Source: Nitrospinota bacterium
GTDB lineage: Bacteria > Nitrospirota > Thermodesulfovibrionia > Thermodesulfovibrionales > UBA1546
Length of the DNA stretch: 24,346 nucleotides
Direction: 5' to 3'
Assembly (NCBI GenBank): GCA_018896985.1
Contig: JAHILQ010000208.1
Span: forward strand, 1-24,346
Shown: positions 1-7,123 of the stretch, piece after piece
How the letters are laid out: every line of letters starts with the position of its first letter
Numbering within the stretch: the first letter of the stretch is position 1
Position numbers and translations under genes: made by a program
The notes under the pieces: model-generated
The model's input: only the letters and a program-made list of their open reading frames with translations
What the model was told of the DNA's origin: nothing
Database searches by the model: none

Positions 1-273
1 AAGAAGATGGGGCTTCACATATATGCGTCGGCAAACTCTGTTCAGGAGGCATTGGACGGGTACAAGGGCAATGGATTGTTTACCTTCTCACTACTGGACG
101 GTCTAAACAACAACAGAAGCGCTGATAAAAACAGCGACAGCAAGGTAAGCCTTGCAGAACTCGGTGAATATTCAAAGGTGAAAACTATTGATACTTCAAA
201 GACAACCGGCCATGCACAGACGCCGCTAATTATAAACTTCGGCAGGGACAACCCTGTGTATAATTTAAGGTGA
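1..273 (+). CDS. Caspase-family (peptidase C14-like) protein, C-terminal fragment cut by window edge
   Basis: The reading frame is open from base 1 and the gene starts outside the window. Its last 90 residues closely match the C-terminus of the WD40-caspase lipoprotein ending at 3797: both share KMGLHIYASANS, DGY.GNGLFT, LLDGLNNN, LAELGEYSK/LTELGEYSK, and end in VYNLR. A single EF-hand-like loop (DKNSDSKVSLAE) follows the LLDGLNNN motif, with acidic or amide residues at loop positions 1, 3, 5 and 12. The catalytic His and Cys would lie upstream and are not visible. The DNA has diverged at many third positions, so this is an older tandem paralogue, not a recent duplication. It is very likely another secreted caspase-like protein, but its N-terminal domains are unknown. 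Confidence 0.8.
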   Translation, partial: KKMGLHIYASANSVQEALDGYKGNGLFTFSLLDGLNNNRSADKNSDSKVSLAELGEYSKVKTIDTSKTTGHAQTPLIINFGRDNPVYNLR

Positions 274-366
274 GTATAAGCTAAAAAATATTCAGCAAAC
301 AGGAGGCACAGTATCCAGTGGTGGATTCAAGGGGAATGGATTTTCCATTGGTGATTGCAAAATAAA

Positions 367-419
367 AAGGAGGCTTTATGCAAAAAATATTTATTCTGCT
401 TTTTTTCTTGTTTTCATGA
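367..419 (+). other. Shine-Dalgarno and out-of-frame signal-peptide start for the DUF4384 gene
   Basis: AAGGAGG at 367-373 sits 4 bases before ATG 378. From there a typical signal-peptide start (MQKIFILLFFLFS) runs to a TGA at 417-419. The downstream protein is in the frame of 416. Adding one T to the seven-T run at 400-406 joins the two frames into MQKIFILLFFLVF followed by MTSNLYAAQ, a convincing Sec signal peptide with a plausible cleavage site after LYA or LYAA. This is either a sequencing/assembly error, a real frameshift, or a phase-variable tract. Confidence 0.75.
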
Positions 420-1228
420 CTTCTAATTTGTATGCAGCACAATCAACAATCAAGGAGTCTGAGGGTTATGCATGCATGGGAGAGGACAAGTCCAAAAAGC
501 AGACAGAACAATCTGCGATGGCGGATGCAAAACGGAAGGCAATAGAACAGGTTTCTACATATATAAAGAGCGAAACCCATGTAAAGGATTTTGCGCTTGA
601 AAAGGATTTAACGTCTGCATATGCAAATGCGACTGTTGAGGTCATTCAGGAGATTGAGAAGGGATGGTATAAAGACCCAGCACTGGGAGATTGCTACAAG
701 ATAAGGATTAAAGCAGATGTTATTCCCGATGAAAAGGCAATGAAAAAAGTCTCTCAGGAAACCATTGATGACCCATCTGCACCTTTAAGCTTCAAGGTAT
801 GGACTGACAAGAAGGAATATAAACATGGGGACAGGATAAAAATTTATCTCCAGGGCAACAAGCCCTTTTACGCCCGTATTTTGTATAAAGATGTTAAGGG
901 CAAAATACTGCAGTTGCTTCCTAATCCTTACAGACAAGACAACTACTTTAATGGGGGAGCTGTGTATGAAATACCGTCAGGTAATGACAGGTATGAGCTT
1001 GAAGTGAGCCCGCCATTTGGCGAGGAAAGCATTATGGTATATGCAAGTGTCTCTCAGCTTGGGGATATAGATCTGAAGGCAGAGGGCGGAGTATCTCTTG
1101 TAACTACAAAGCCACAGGATATAGGAAATAAGACAAGGGGTGTTAAGATTGTAGGAAAGGGCGAGGGGAAGGAGCAACCCGCCTCAGAGTTTTTTGAGGA
1201 AAAGGTAGTGGTAAGGACAGGGAAGTAA
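416..1228 (+). CDS. Secreted protein with LPP20-like N-terminal region and DUF4384 domain
   Basis: The first in-frame start is ATG 416, but it has no ribosome site. The true start is probably 378 in another frame (separate entry), which would make this an exported protein. Residues about 15-110 resemble the repeated alpha/beta module of LPP20/FlgO-type envelope proteins (AMADAKRKAIEQVSTYI, then CYKIRIKADVIPDEKAMKKV). Residues about 115-215 match DUF4384: a cupin-like beta fold with YKHGDRIKIYLQGNKPFYARILY, LLPNP and SPPFGEESIMVYAS. DUF4384 proteins are commonly found beside caspase-family genes, as here, with a paralogue on each side. Function is unknown; a periplasmic partner or substrate of the caspase-like lipoproteins is an inference. 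Confidence 0.75.
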   Translation: MTSNLYAAQSTIKESEGYACMGEDKSKKQTEQSAMADAKRKAIEQVSTYIKSETHVKDFALEKDLTSAYANATVEVIQEIEKGWYKDPALGDCYKIRIKADVIPDEKAMKKVSQETIDDPSAPLSFKVWTDKKEYKHGDRIKIYLQGNKPFYARILYKDVKGKILQLLPNPYRQDNYFNGGAVYEIPSGNDRYELEVSPPFGEESIMVYASVSQLGDIDLKAEGGVSLVTTKPQDIGNKTRGVKIVGKGEGKEQPASEFFEEKVVVRTGK

Positions 1229-1315
1229 CAGTATGCTGCTGCTATTCGGGCATAATTTTGTGGTAATGTATAATTACAACCACAAAAAGATGTTTAGAAA
1301 GGGGAGGAGATATAT

Positions 1316-1528
1316 ATGCCTGTTTTAAAGTATAAGACGTTTGAAGATGCAGAAAAGAATCTCTGGAATTTTATGCCTGATGATAATTATTTCAAAATGG
1401 TTTTGTCTTTAAACAGCACAATGTTTAAAAAGGCAATAATCAAAGACTTCCCGCGCGGCGTTCACAAGTATAAATCCCTCAAAGACGCCCAAAAGGACAT
1501 GGAAAATTGGCTGTTGAAAAGAATATAG
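1316..1528 (+). CDS. Small hypothetical protein paired with nucleotidyltransferase
   Basis: This 70-residue protein starts at ATG 1316 behind a strong AGGGGAGGAG site. It is charged and soluble with no signal peptide (MPVLKYKTFEDAEKNLW, then PRGVHKYKSLKDAQKDMENW). Two similar pieces, KYKTFEDAEKNL and KYKSLKDAQKDM, suggest an internal repeat of a short helix-forming unit. Its 3' end overlaps the start of the next gene by 22 bases in another frame, so the two are almost certainly translationally coupled. I recognise the pattern of a small protein preceding an AbiEii/DUF6036-like nucleotidyltransferase, and an antitoxin-like or adaptor role is possible. No function can be read from the sequence alone. 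Confidence 0.65.
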   Translation: MPVLKYKTFEDAEKNLWNFMPDDNYFKMVLSLNSTMFKKAIIKDFPRGVHKYKSLKDAQKDMENWLLKRI

Positions 1529-2016
1529 ACAAAATTCTTTTTGATGTTTGCAAGGCATTTAATTCTGAGGGCATTTCATATGTTCTGATTGGCGGGTGGG
1601 CAGTAATAATACATGGGTTCCCACGGCTTACAAATGACATAGACTTTTTAATAGAAGATTCTGACGAAAATATAAGAAAAATAAAGAATGTCTTAAGGAA
1701 GATTTTCAATGACAAATCCATTGATGAAATCAAGCATCATGATATTGCTGAATATTCGGTTGTGCGCTATGTTTCCCCTGATGGAGTAAGCATTGATTTA
1801 ATGGCAAGAATAGGTAACGTTGCAGACTTTAAAAGTCTCAGTAAGCATATTGTGCAATTTGAGGTTCTCGGGAATGAGATTCCTGTTTTGGATGTTGAGG
1901 CTTTAATTAAGTTGAAAGATACAATTAGAGACAAAGATAAAATGGATTTGGCTTTTCTGAAAGAAAAGCTCAAAAAGAGAAGCGGAATATTAAAAATTAA
2001 GCAACCTTTGAATTAA
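1507..2016 (+). CDS. Nucleotidyltransferase-fold protein (AbiEii/DUF6036-like)
   Basis: The best start is TTG 1507 inside the upstream gene. The protein has the hallmarks of the DNA polymerase beta-like nucleotidyltransferase fold. A GG-W-A helix segment (VLIGGWAVIIHGFPR, residues about 24-38) is followed by the first two acidic residues in TNDIDFLIE, and a third acidic residue lies on a later strand (GVSIDLMARIG). At 169 aa it fits the short, single-domain members. The C-terminus (LIKLKDTIRDKDKMDLAFL) matches the helical tail of the family, which includes AbiEii toxins and minimal nucleotidyltransferases of MNT/HEPN systems. No HEPN partner is seen; the overlapping 70-aa protein is the only candidate partner. 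Transfer of an NMP to RNA or protein is inferred from the fold. Confidence 0.8.
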   Translation: MAVEKNIDKILFDVCKAFNSEGISYVLIGGWAVIIHGFPRLTNDIDFLIEDSDENIRKIKNVLRKIFNDKSIDEIKHHDIAEYSVVRYVSPDGVSIDLMARIGNVADFKSLSKHIVQFEVLGNEIPVLDVEALIKLKDTIRDKDKMDLAFLKEKLKKRSGILKIKQPLN

Positions 2017-2027
2017 GGGAGGGTGAA

Positions 2028-3797
2028 ATGAAAATATTCAAACAAATAACCCTGCCGGGAAGCTTGCTTGTTCTTTCAATCCTCTTTCTTGTCTCGTGCG
2101 CTACAAGCGCTATAAGCATTCCGGTTGTTAATTTAAAAAGCGCGGATATGTCTATGGAATTAAAGCGTTCGGCATATGTTGTTCGTTCGATAGCCGTTTC
2201 TCCCGATGGCAGATATGCCCTATTGGGAGGCTGGGACAACACCATTAAGCTCTGGGATATTGCAACAGGAAAGGAGATAAGGACATTTACAGGGCATTCG
2301 GGTTATGTTATATCGGTAGCCTTTTTCCCTGATGGAAAATATATTATTTCAGGGGCAGGAGATGCCTCGGTCAGAATCTGGAATGTTGCAACCAGCGAAG
2401 AAATTGCTGTGATGATTGGTTTTGAGGATGGCGAATGGCTGGCAATCACAACCGAGGGCTATTACAATGCATCGGCCAATGGCCATAAGTACCTGAACGT
2501 CATGCTGGGAGAAAGTGTGTATACGGCTGGGGCATTCTACGATGTCTTCTACCGTCCCGACATAGTAGCTGCCAAGTTAAGAGGTGAAGACATTAAGGAC
2601 TTGATAACAATCACGATGAAAGACGCAATCAAAAGTCCTCCGCCTGTAGTAGAGATAAGCCCTATCACAGCATCTCCGACATCTCCAAAAGCAAAGGTCT
2701 GCTATCAGGCAAAAAGCACAGGCGGAGGAATTGGTGAAGTAAGGCTATTCCATAACGGCAAACTCATAGAATCGGACGGATATTATAAAGAGACAGCAAA
2801 GACATCTGACAAGATGCAATTGGCTCAGATAAACAGCAAGACAATCTATGAAGACATGAGGAGCGTAAAGATAAAGGAAAAGGCGGAGCTTAGTCCCGTT
2901 ACAACCAAATCAAAAGGGGATGTCTTCAATGACTGTAAGGAGATAGAGGCTGTATCAGGAGAAAACGAGATAAGTGTTACAGCATTCAATAAAGACAATA
3001 CAGTCCAGGGCTACATGCAGACAGCAAAATTCACATCAGCAATAAAACCAGAAGAACCCCATCTCTACATCCTTTCAATAGGCATAGACCAGTACAAAGA
3101 CAGCACAATAAACCTCAAATACGCGGTAAAAGACTCAAAAGACATAAAAGAGAGGATATTAAAACAAGCAGAGACTTTATATAAACCCCAACATATTCAT
3201 AATATAACCATCACAGACAAAGAAGCAACAAAGACAAACATAATAAGCAGAATCAATGAACTTTCAAGCAAGATAAAGCCGACAGACAGCTTTATACTAT
3301 TCGTAGCAGGGCACGGGATACTTTTACAGAACCAATACTACATGCTTACCAATGAATATGACGGCACTGTAAATGAAGGCACAATGATAAGCTCAAATGA
3401 AATAGTTGAAATATCCAAGAAGATTAAATCCCTCTCACAGTTATTCATCTTTGACACATGCCATGCAGGAGGCGTGGATTATATCGTGAGCGGATTATAT
3501 GATGCAAGGATGTCAGTGCTTGCAAAAAAGATGGGGCTTCACATATACGCATCAGCCAATTCAAAAGAACAGGCTATGGACGGATATCAGGGGAATGGTT
3601 TATTCACATACACACTACTTGACGGATTAAACAATAATAAAAATGCAGACAAAAACAAAGACAATAAAATCTCACTCACAGAACTTGGAGAATACTCAAA
3701 ACAGACCACAACAGATATATCCAAGAAAATAGGCCACTCACAGACGCCACTGATAATCAATTTTGGAAAGGATAATGCGGTTTATAATTTGAGATGA
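2028..3797 (+). CDS. WD40-caspase lipoprotein (peptidase C14 family)
   Basis: ATG 2028 follows GGGAGGGTGAA. The N-terminus is a lipoprotein signal with lipobox LVSC and acylated Cys24. Residues about 50-130 contain only two WD40-like blades (SPDGRYALLGGWDNTIKLWD and DGKYIISGAGDASVRIWN), too few to close a propeller. A linker with DGEWLAITTEGYYNASANG follows. The caspase domain starts near residue 345 (LYILSIGIDQYKD), with the catalytic dyad visible as His429 in FVAGHGIL and Cys478 in FDTCHAGG. An EF-hand-like loop lies at 541-552 (DKNKDNKISLTE), recalling calcium-activated metacaspases. The protein is probably anchored on the outer or inner membrane facing the periplasm. The stop codon overlaps the start of the MCE permease. 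Third-position composition turns A-rich after about base 2990, hinting at a mosaic gene. Confidence 0.9.
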   Translation: MKIFKQITLPGSLLVLSILFLVSCATSAISIPVVNLKSADMSMELKRSAYVVRSIAVSPDGRYALLGGWDNTIKLWDIATGKEIRTFTGHSGYVISVAFFPDGKYIISGAGDASVRIWNVATSEEIAVMIGFEDGEWLAITTEGYYNASANGHKYLNVMLGESVYTAGAFYDVFYRPDIVAAKLRGEDIKDLITITMKDAIKSPPPVVEISPITASPTSPKAKVCYQAKSTGGGIGEVRLFHNGKLIESDGYYKETAKTSDKMQLAQINSKTIYEDMRSVKIKEKAELSPVTTKSKGDVFNDCKEIEAVSGENEISVTAFNKDNTVQGYMQTAKFTSAIKPEEPHLYILSIGIDQYKDSTINLKYAVKDSKDIKERILKQAETLYKPQHIHNITITDKEATKTNIISRINELSSKIKPTDSFILFVAGHGILLQNQYYMLTNEYDGTVNEGTMISSNEIVEISKKIKSLSQLFIFDTCHAGGVDYIVSGLYDARMSVLAKKMGLHIYASANSKEQAMDGYQGNGLFTYTLLDGLNNNKNADKNKDNKISLTELGEYSKQTTTDISKKIGHSQTPLIINFGKDNAVYNLR

Positions 3798-4564
3798 AAA
3801 CAAAAAGTATAACTGAGAGTATTCTTGACACAATACTTTATCTTTCTGACCTTTTCAACCTTATCCTTAATGCATTTAAAAATCTTCCTTCTCTTAGAAT
3901 CAGCCCTGTGCGCACTGTTTTCTTCAGGCAGATATACTTTGCCGGAATTGAGACTTTAGGCAAGATGGTAATCATAGGGCTGTTAATCGGGATTGTCATA
4001 ATAAGCCAGATTACAAGCCTCATAGGCGTCGGAAGGGGAGAGCTTATAGGGAAAATACTGGTTTGGGTTGTAATCAGAGAGTTAGGCCCGTTATTCGCCG
4101 CAATAGTAGTGATTGCAAGAAGCGTTACCGCAATATCCGCAGAACTTGGCTCTATGAATGCGCAGGGCGAAATAGCAAACATTGAAATGATGGGCATAGA
4201 CCCTGAGAGATACCTGATAATGCCAAGGATCACTGCGCTTACATTGTCAGCGGTCATGCTAACTTTTTATTTTGAACTTGCAGCCATACTCGGAGGCATA
4301 ACTGTCACATCGCTATTCTGGGGCATTCCATTTGAGCAGCATACGACAGGGATACTGACTTCTCTAACCATCCCGGAGTTATCCGCATCTCTTGTGAAAA
4401 GCCTTCTGTTCGGGCTGGTAATCTCAGCGGTGAGCTGTTCTCAGGGACTTAAGGTCAGCGGTAGCATAACCAAAATACCACAGGCAACAACAAAGGCGAC
4501 AATGCAGAGTCTGTTTTTTGTGTTTATCTTTGATGGTATAATAACCCTTATATTTTTCCTATGA
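3794..4564 (+). CDS. mlaE: MlaE-family ABC permease of an MCE lipid transporter
   Basis: This is the inner-membrane permease of an Mla-type phospholipid/MCE transport system. At 256 aa it has the normal family length. After an amphipathic N-terminal helix come hydrophobic segments (MVIIGLLIGIVIISQITSLIG; RELGPLFAAIVVIARSVTAI; ALTLSAVMLTFYFELAAILG; VISAVSCSQGL). The family signature EMMGIDPERYLIMPR lies near residues 130-145. The start overlaps the caspase gene stop as ATGA, and the stop overlaps the next gene by 4 bases, indicating tight coupling. Nothing in the permease looks degenerate, in contrast to the neighbouring ATPase. Confidence 0.93.
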   Translation: MKTKSITESILDTILYLSDLFNLILNAFKNLPSLRISPVRTVFFRQIYFAGIETLGKMVIIGLLIGIVIISQITSLIGVGRGELIGKILVWVVIRELGPLFAAIVVIARSVTAISAELGSMNAQGEIANIEMMGIDPERYLIMPRITALTLSAVMLTFYFELAAILGGITVTSLFWGIPFEQHTTGILTSLTIPELSASLVKSLLFGLVISAVSCSQGLKVSGSITKIPQATTKATMQSLFFVFIFDGIITLIFFL

Positions 4565-5217
4565 TTACACTTGAATGTGCAAGCCTTAAGGGATTTTTAG
4601 ATTGCGCTTCATTGGCTATTTCCGGTGGAAGGGCCTGTGTTGTTTTGACAGAAACCGAGTTCGAGAAAAACCTTCTCCTGAGAATATTCACAGGGCTGAC
4701 AAGGCTGGATTCAGGTAAGATTTTTATTTTTGGAAAAGAGGTATCATCTTTTTCATATAGTGAGCTCAATGCAGCGAGGAAAAGAATGGGTATCGTTTTG
4801 AACAATGGGGGGCTTATAAGCAATCTCAAGGTCTGGGAAAACATAATGCTGCCCTTGTCTTATCATTCATCCTTATCACATCATGACATGGATGAGAAAA
4901 TGATAAGCATTTTGGGTAAAATAGGCTATGATGATGACCTGACAATACTTCCGGGTCCTTTGCCGGTCTACAAAAAGAGGCTTGTAGGGTTTGCAAGGGC
5001 AATGCTTATGGAACCTGATTTGATTATTTACGATTCAGTTTTTGAAGGCTTAAGTTCTGATATCAGAAGTAAAGCGCTGGAAACCATTACTGCGTTCCAG
5101 CGTGAAAAAGAGGGCAGGGCATCTCTGTTTCTTGACATGGACGAAGGGTTACTGGATTATATCAGAGCAGACAGCATTTACACGTTAAAGAAGGGAAAAT
5201 TTTATGAAAGAAACTGA
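4561..5217 (+). CDS. Degenerate MlaF-like ABC ATP-binding subunit
   Basis: Position and overall alignment identify this as the MlaF counterpart: LLLRIFTGLTRLDSGKIFIFG, RKRMGIVLNNGGL, VWENIMLPL, ARAMLMEPDLIIYD. Every nucleotide-handling motif is altered. The Walker A position reads TETEFEKN, with no glycines and no Ser/Thr after the Lys. The Q-loop Gln is Asn (VLNNGG). The LSGGQ signature reads LPVYK. The Walker B Asp is kept but the catalytic Glu is Ser (IIYDSVFEG). The D-loop is SSD, and the H-loop His is replaced (FLDMDEG). At 218 aa it is somewhat shorter than usual. The frame is intact and overlaps both neighbours, so it is maintained, not decaying. It may be a structural pseudo-ATPase, with a true ATPase encoded elsewhere. 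Confidence 0.85.
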   Translation: MITLECASLKGFLDCASLAISGGRACVVLTETEFEKNLLLRIFTGLTRLDSGKIFIFGKEVSSFSYSELNAARKRMGIVLNNGGLISNLKVWENIMLPLSYHSSLSHHDMDEKMISILGKIGYDDDLTILPGPLPVYKKRLVGFARAMLMEPDLIIYDSVFEGLSSDIRSKALETITAFQREKEGRASLFLDMDEGLLDYIRADSIYTLKKGKFYERN

Positions 5218-6118
5218 CCCGAGATTCATGAAGCTGAAAGGAAAAGTCGGATTGTTTTTTATTATTGCAGTCGCAGGCATAATTGCTACCGTGGTTTCTA
5301 TTGGAATTGAACGCGGCATCTTTACGGCTAAATACAGGATTAATTTTACGGTTGATAAAGGCACGGGATTTTTTGAGGGCATGCCTGTCAAGCTTTCAGG
5401 ATTTAAGATCGGAAAAATAGATTCCATGTCGCTTGATGAAAATGCAAAGGTTAAAGTCACTCTTTTAATCAGCAAGAAATACAGCAAATGGATAAGGCAG
5501 GATTCAAAGGCAATGCTTACGAAAGAAGGCTTCATAGGCGAGGGCGTTGTAGACATTAGCGTGGGCAGTACTAATAAGCCTGTTATCTGGGACGGAGGCG
5601 TTATCCAGAATGAGAAGGCAAGGGGACTTGATGAAATTGCGGAAGAGATGCGTCCGGTAATAGGCGAGATTAAAGATATCATAACCTATATAAATGATCC
5701 GAAGGGCGACATTAAGCAGACCATTGCAAACCTTAAAACATTGTCTTCCGGCCTTAATGCAACAAAGGAAAATGCTGACAAGCTTTTAAAGAACGCTGAC
5801 AGTAATATTTCAGGCGTTTCGTCTGATGCTTCAAAAGCCCTTAAAAATATTGATAAAACTGTCTCGTCTATGAACGATAAAATAAATCCTGTAATCGATA
5901 AACTTAACAGGACAATGGATAATGCAGAGAAAACAACGGCAAACCTCAGGGATGCGGTAGAGAAAGCTGCCCCAAAAGTGCCGCCTCTTTTAAATAAAGG
6001 CGAGGACGCACTGAGCGACACTAATGAAGTTGTAAAGTCTTTAAAGCAGATATGGCCTATACGCCTCTTTATTGAAAAGCCAAAGGACAGCCTTATTCAT
6101 GGAGACAGCTATGAATAA
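5204..6118 (+). CDS. mlaD: MlaD-like MCE-domain substrate-binding protein
   Basis: This 304-aa protein starts inside the 3' end of the ATPase gene (14-base overlap). It has one N-terminal membrane anchor (GLFFIIAVAGIIATVVSIGI), leaving the rest in the periplasm. The MCE domain follows at about residues 40-120: FTVDKGTGFFEGMPVKLSGFKIGKID, then LTKEGFIGEGVVDIS. The C-terminal part, about 145-285, is a long heptad-like helical region rich in Asn, Asp, Lys and Ser (ADKLLKNADSNISG; INPVIDKLNRTMDNAEKTT), of the type that forms the hexameric channel or needle in longer MCE proteins. It should shuttle lipid between the membranes together with the upstream permease. Confidence 0.92.
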   Translation: MKETDPRFMKLKGKVGLFFIIAVAGIIATVVSIGIERGIFTAKYRINFTVDKGTGFFEGMPVKLSGFKIGKIDSMSLDENAKVKVTLLISKKYSKWIRQDSKAMLTKEGFIGEGVVDISVGSTNKPVIWDGGVIQNEKARGLDEIAEEMRPVIGEIKDIITYINDPKGDIKQTIANLKTLSSGLNATKENADKLLKNADSNISGVSSDASKALKNIDKTVSSMNDKINPVIDKLNRTMDNAEKTTANLRDAVEKAAPKVPPLLNKGEDALSDTNEVVKSLKQIWPIRLFIEKPKDSLIHGDSYE

Positions 6119-7100
6119 ACAGTGTCAGGTGTCAGGTGTCAGGTGTCAGTCAAAAAAATCAAAACTCATAAATACTTACAGGTCACTGGTCACTTTCGTT
6201 TTGATGTTCACTGTTCACTGTTCACTGTTCACTTTTTTTGGCTGTGGCGGCGCTCAAACTCAAACGCTGTCCACAGTTCATATTAAGGCAATTGAATACA
6301 ACCAAAACGCAACTAAGGCTTTAGAGAATGGCGATTATGAAAAGGCTTTGGGTTATTACATGGAAGCCCTGAAGGTAAACCGTTCAATTGAAAATACAGA
6401 GGGAATAGCCGTTAACCTTATAAATATAGCTGTGCTATATCAGAAAAAAGGCAATACCTCAAGCGCGCATGAATTTGTCGATATAGCCTTTTCCATGCCT
6501 GATATAAGCAATGACATCAGGTCAGATGCAGCGTATGAGAAGGCAAGGATTTATTTAAAAGGGAAAAATACCGCAAAAGCAAAAGAATGGGTTGACAAGT
6601 CTTTGTCTTTGAATAAAGGGCCTCGCGAAGGAAGCAGATGGAATCTGATGGGGAGAATTTCCTTTGCAGAAGGCAAATACGACGAAGCTGTTGCAATGGC
6701 AAATACTGCGCTTAGGCTCAACAGGGAAAACAAGCAGAGGGCTGAGGAGTCTAATTCTTTAAGGCTGATGGCGGAGATAAATGCACAGAAGGGTCTTTAT
6801 TCAGAATCAAGAGAGTTATACAAGAAATCACTTGAGATTGACAAGGAGCTTGGAGACAGCAAAAAAATTGCCATGACTCTCAGGGGAATAGGAATGCTTT
6901 CTTTAAAACAGGGGCATTTTCAGGATGCCGTAATTTTTTATATGAGGGCTTATGATGTTAGCAGCAGCGCCGGGGATACGGAAGGGACTTCAGAGGCGCT
7001 GGATTCCATGTCGGATGCATACCGGAAAACAGGCAATGAGAAAAAGGCAGAGGGAATGATGAAAAAGAAAGCCGACATGGAAAAAGAGAAAAAGAAATAG
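6111..7100 (+). CDS. TPR-repeat lipoprotein, fourth gene of the MCE operon
   Basis: I chose ATG 6111 (GGAG at 6101-6104) over TTG 6072; it overlaps the mlaD stop. The 329-aa protein begins with an unusually long, Cys-rich n-region, then a hydrophobic stretch and FTFFGC with probable lipidated Cys45. The remainder is a run of tetratricopeptide repeats: NATKALENGDYEKALGYYMEAL; AVNLINIAVLYQKKGN; GRISFAEGKYDEAVAMANTALRL; AEINAQKGLYSESRELYKKSLEI; GIGMLSLKQGHFQDAVIFYMRAY. A Lys-rich tail follows. MCE operons often end with an outer-membrane lipoprotein (MlaA or LetA/PqiC-type); this TPR lipoprotein occupies that place and may be a scaffold. The n-region is encoded by heptamer tandem repeats, listed separately. 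Confidence 0.85.
   Translation: MNKQCQVSGVRCQSKKSKLINTYRSLVTFVLMFTVHCSLFTFFGCGGAQTQTLSTVHIKAIEYNQNATKALENGDYEKALGYYMEALKVNRSIENTEGIAVNLINIAVLYQKKGNTSSAHEFVDIAFSMPDISNDIRSDAAYEKARIYLKGKNTAKAKEWVDKSLSLNKGPREGSRWNLMGRISFAEGKYDEAVAMANTALRLNRENKQRAEESNSLRLMAEINAQKGLYSESRELYKKSLEIDKELGDSKKIAMTLRGIGMLSLKQGHFQDAVIFYMRAYDVSSSAGDTEGTSEALDSMSDAYRKTGNEKKAEGMMKKKADMEKEKKK
6122..6149 (+). repeat. Heptamer tandem repeat GTGTCAG x4 inside a lipoprotein signal sequence
   Basis: Four perfect, contiguous copies of GTGTCAG begin 11 bases after the start codon and encode QCQVSGVRCQ. As 7 is not a multiple of 3, gain or loss of one or two copies would shift the frame; three copies would preserve it. Confidence 0.95.
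6181..6232 (+). repeat. Heptamer repeats GGTCACT x2 and TGTTCAC x4 in the same signal sequence
   Basis: GGTCACT occurs twice at 6181-6194 and TGTTCAC four times at 6205-6232, directly followed by a T7 run. Both are in the hydrophobic part of the TPR lipoprotein signal peptide (FTVHCSLFTFFGC). The units differ in sequence from the GTGTCAG array 60 bases upstream but have the same 7-base period. Confidence 0.93.
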
Positions 7101-7123
7101 ATGCCAGTCGGAGACTCGTAGAG

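Noticed and set aside
274..377. Open frame joining the caspase fragment region to the DUF4384 frame
   Set aside because: The frame of 416 stays open back past 290 but contains no start codon, and the ribosome site points to ATG 378 instead.
6122..6232. CRISPR-like array
   Set aside because: Units are 7 bases and contiguous without spacers.
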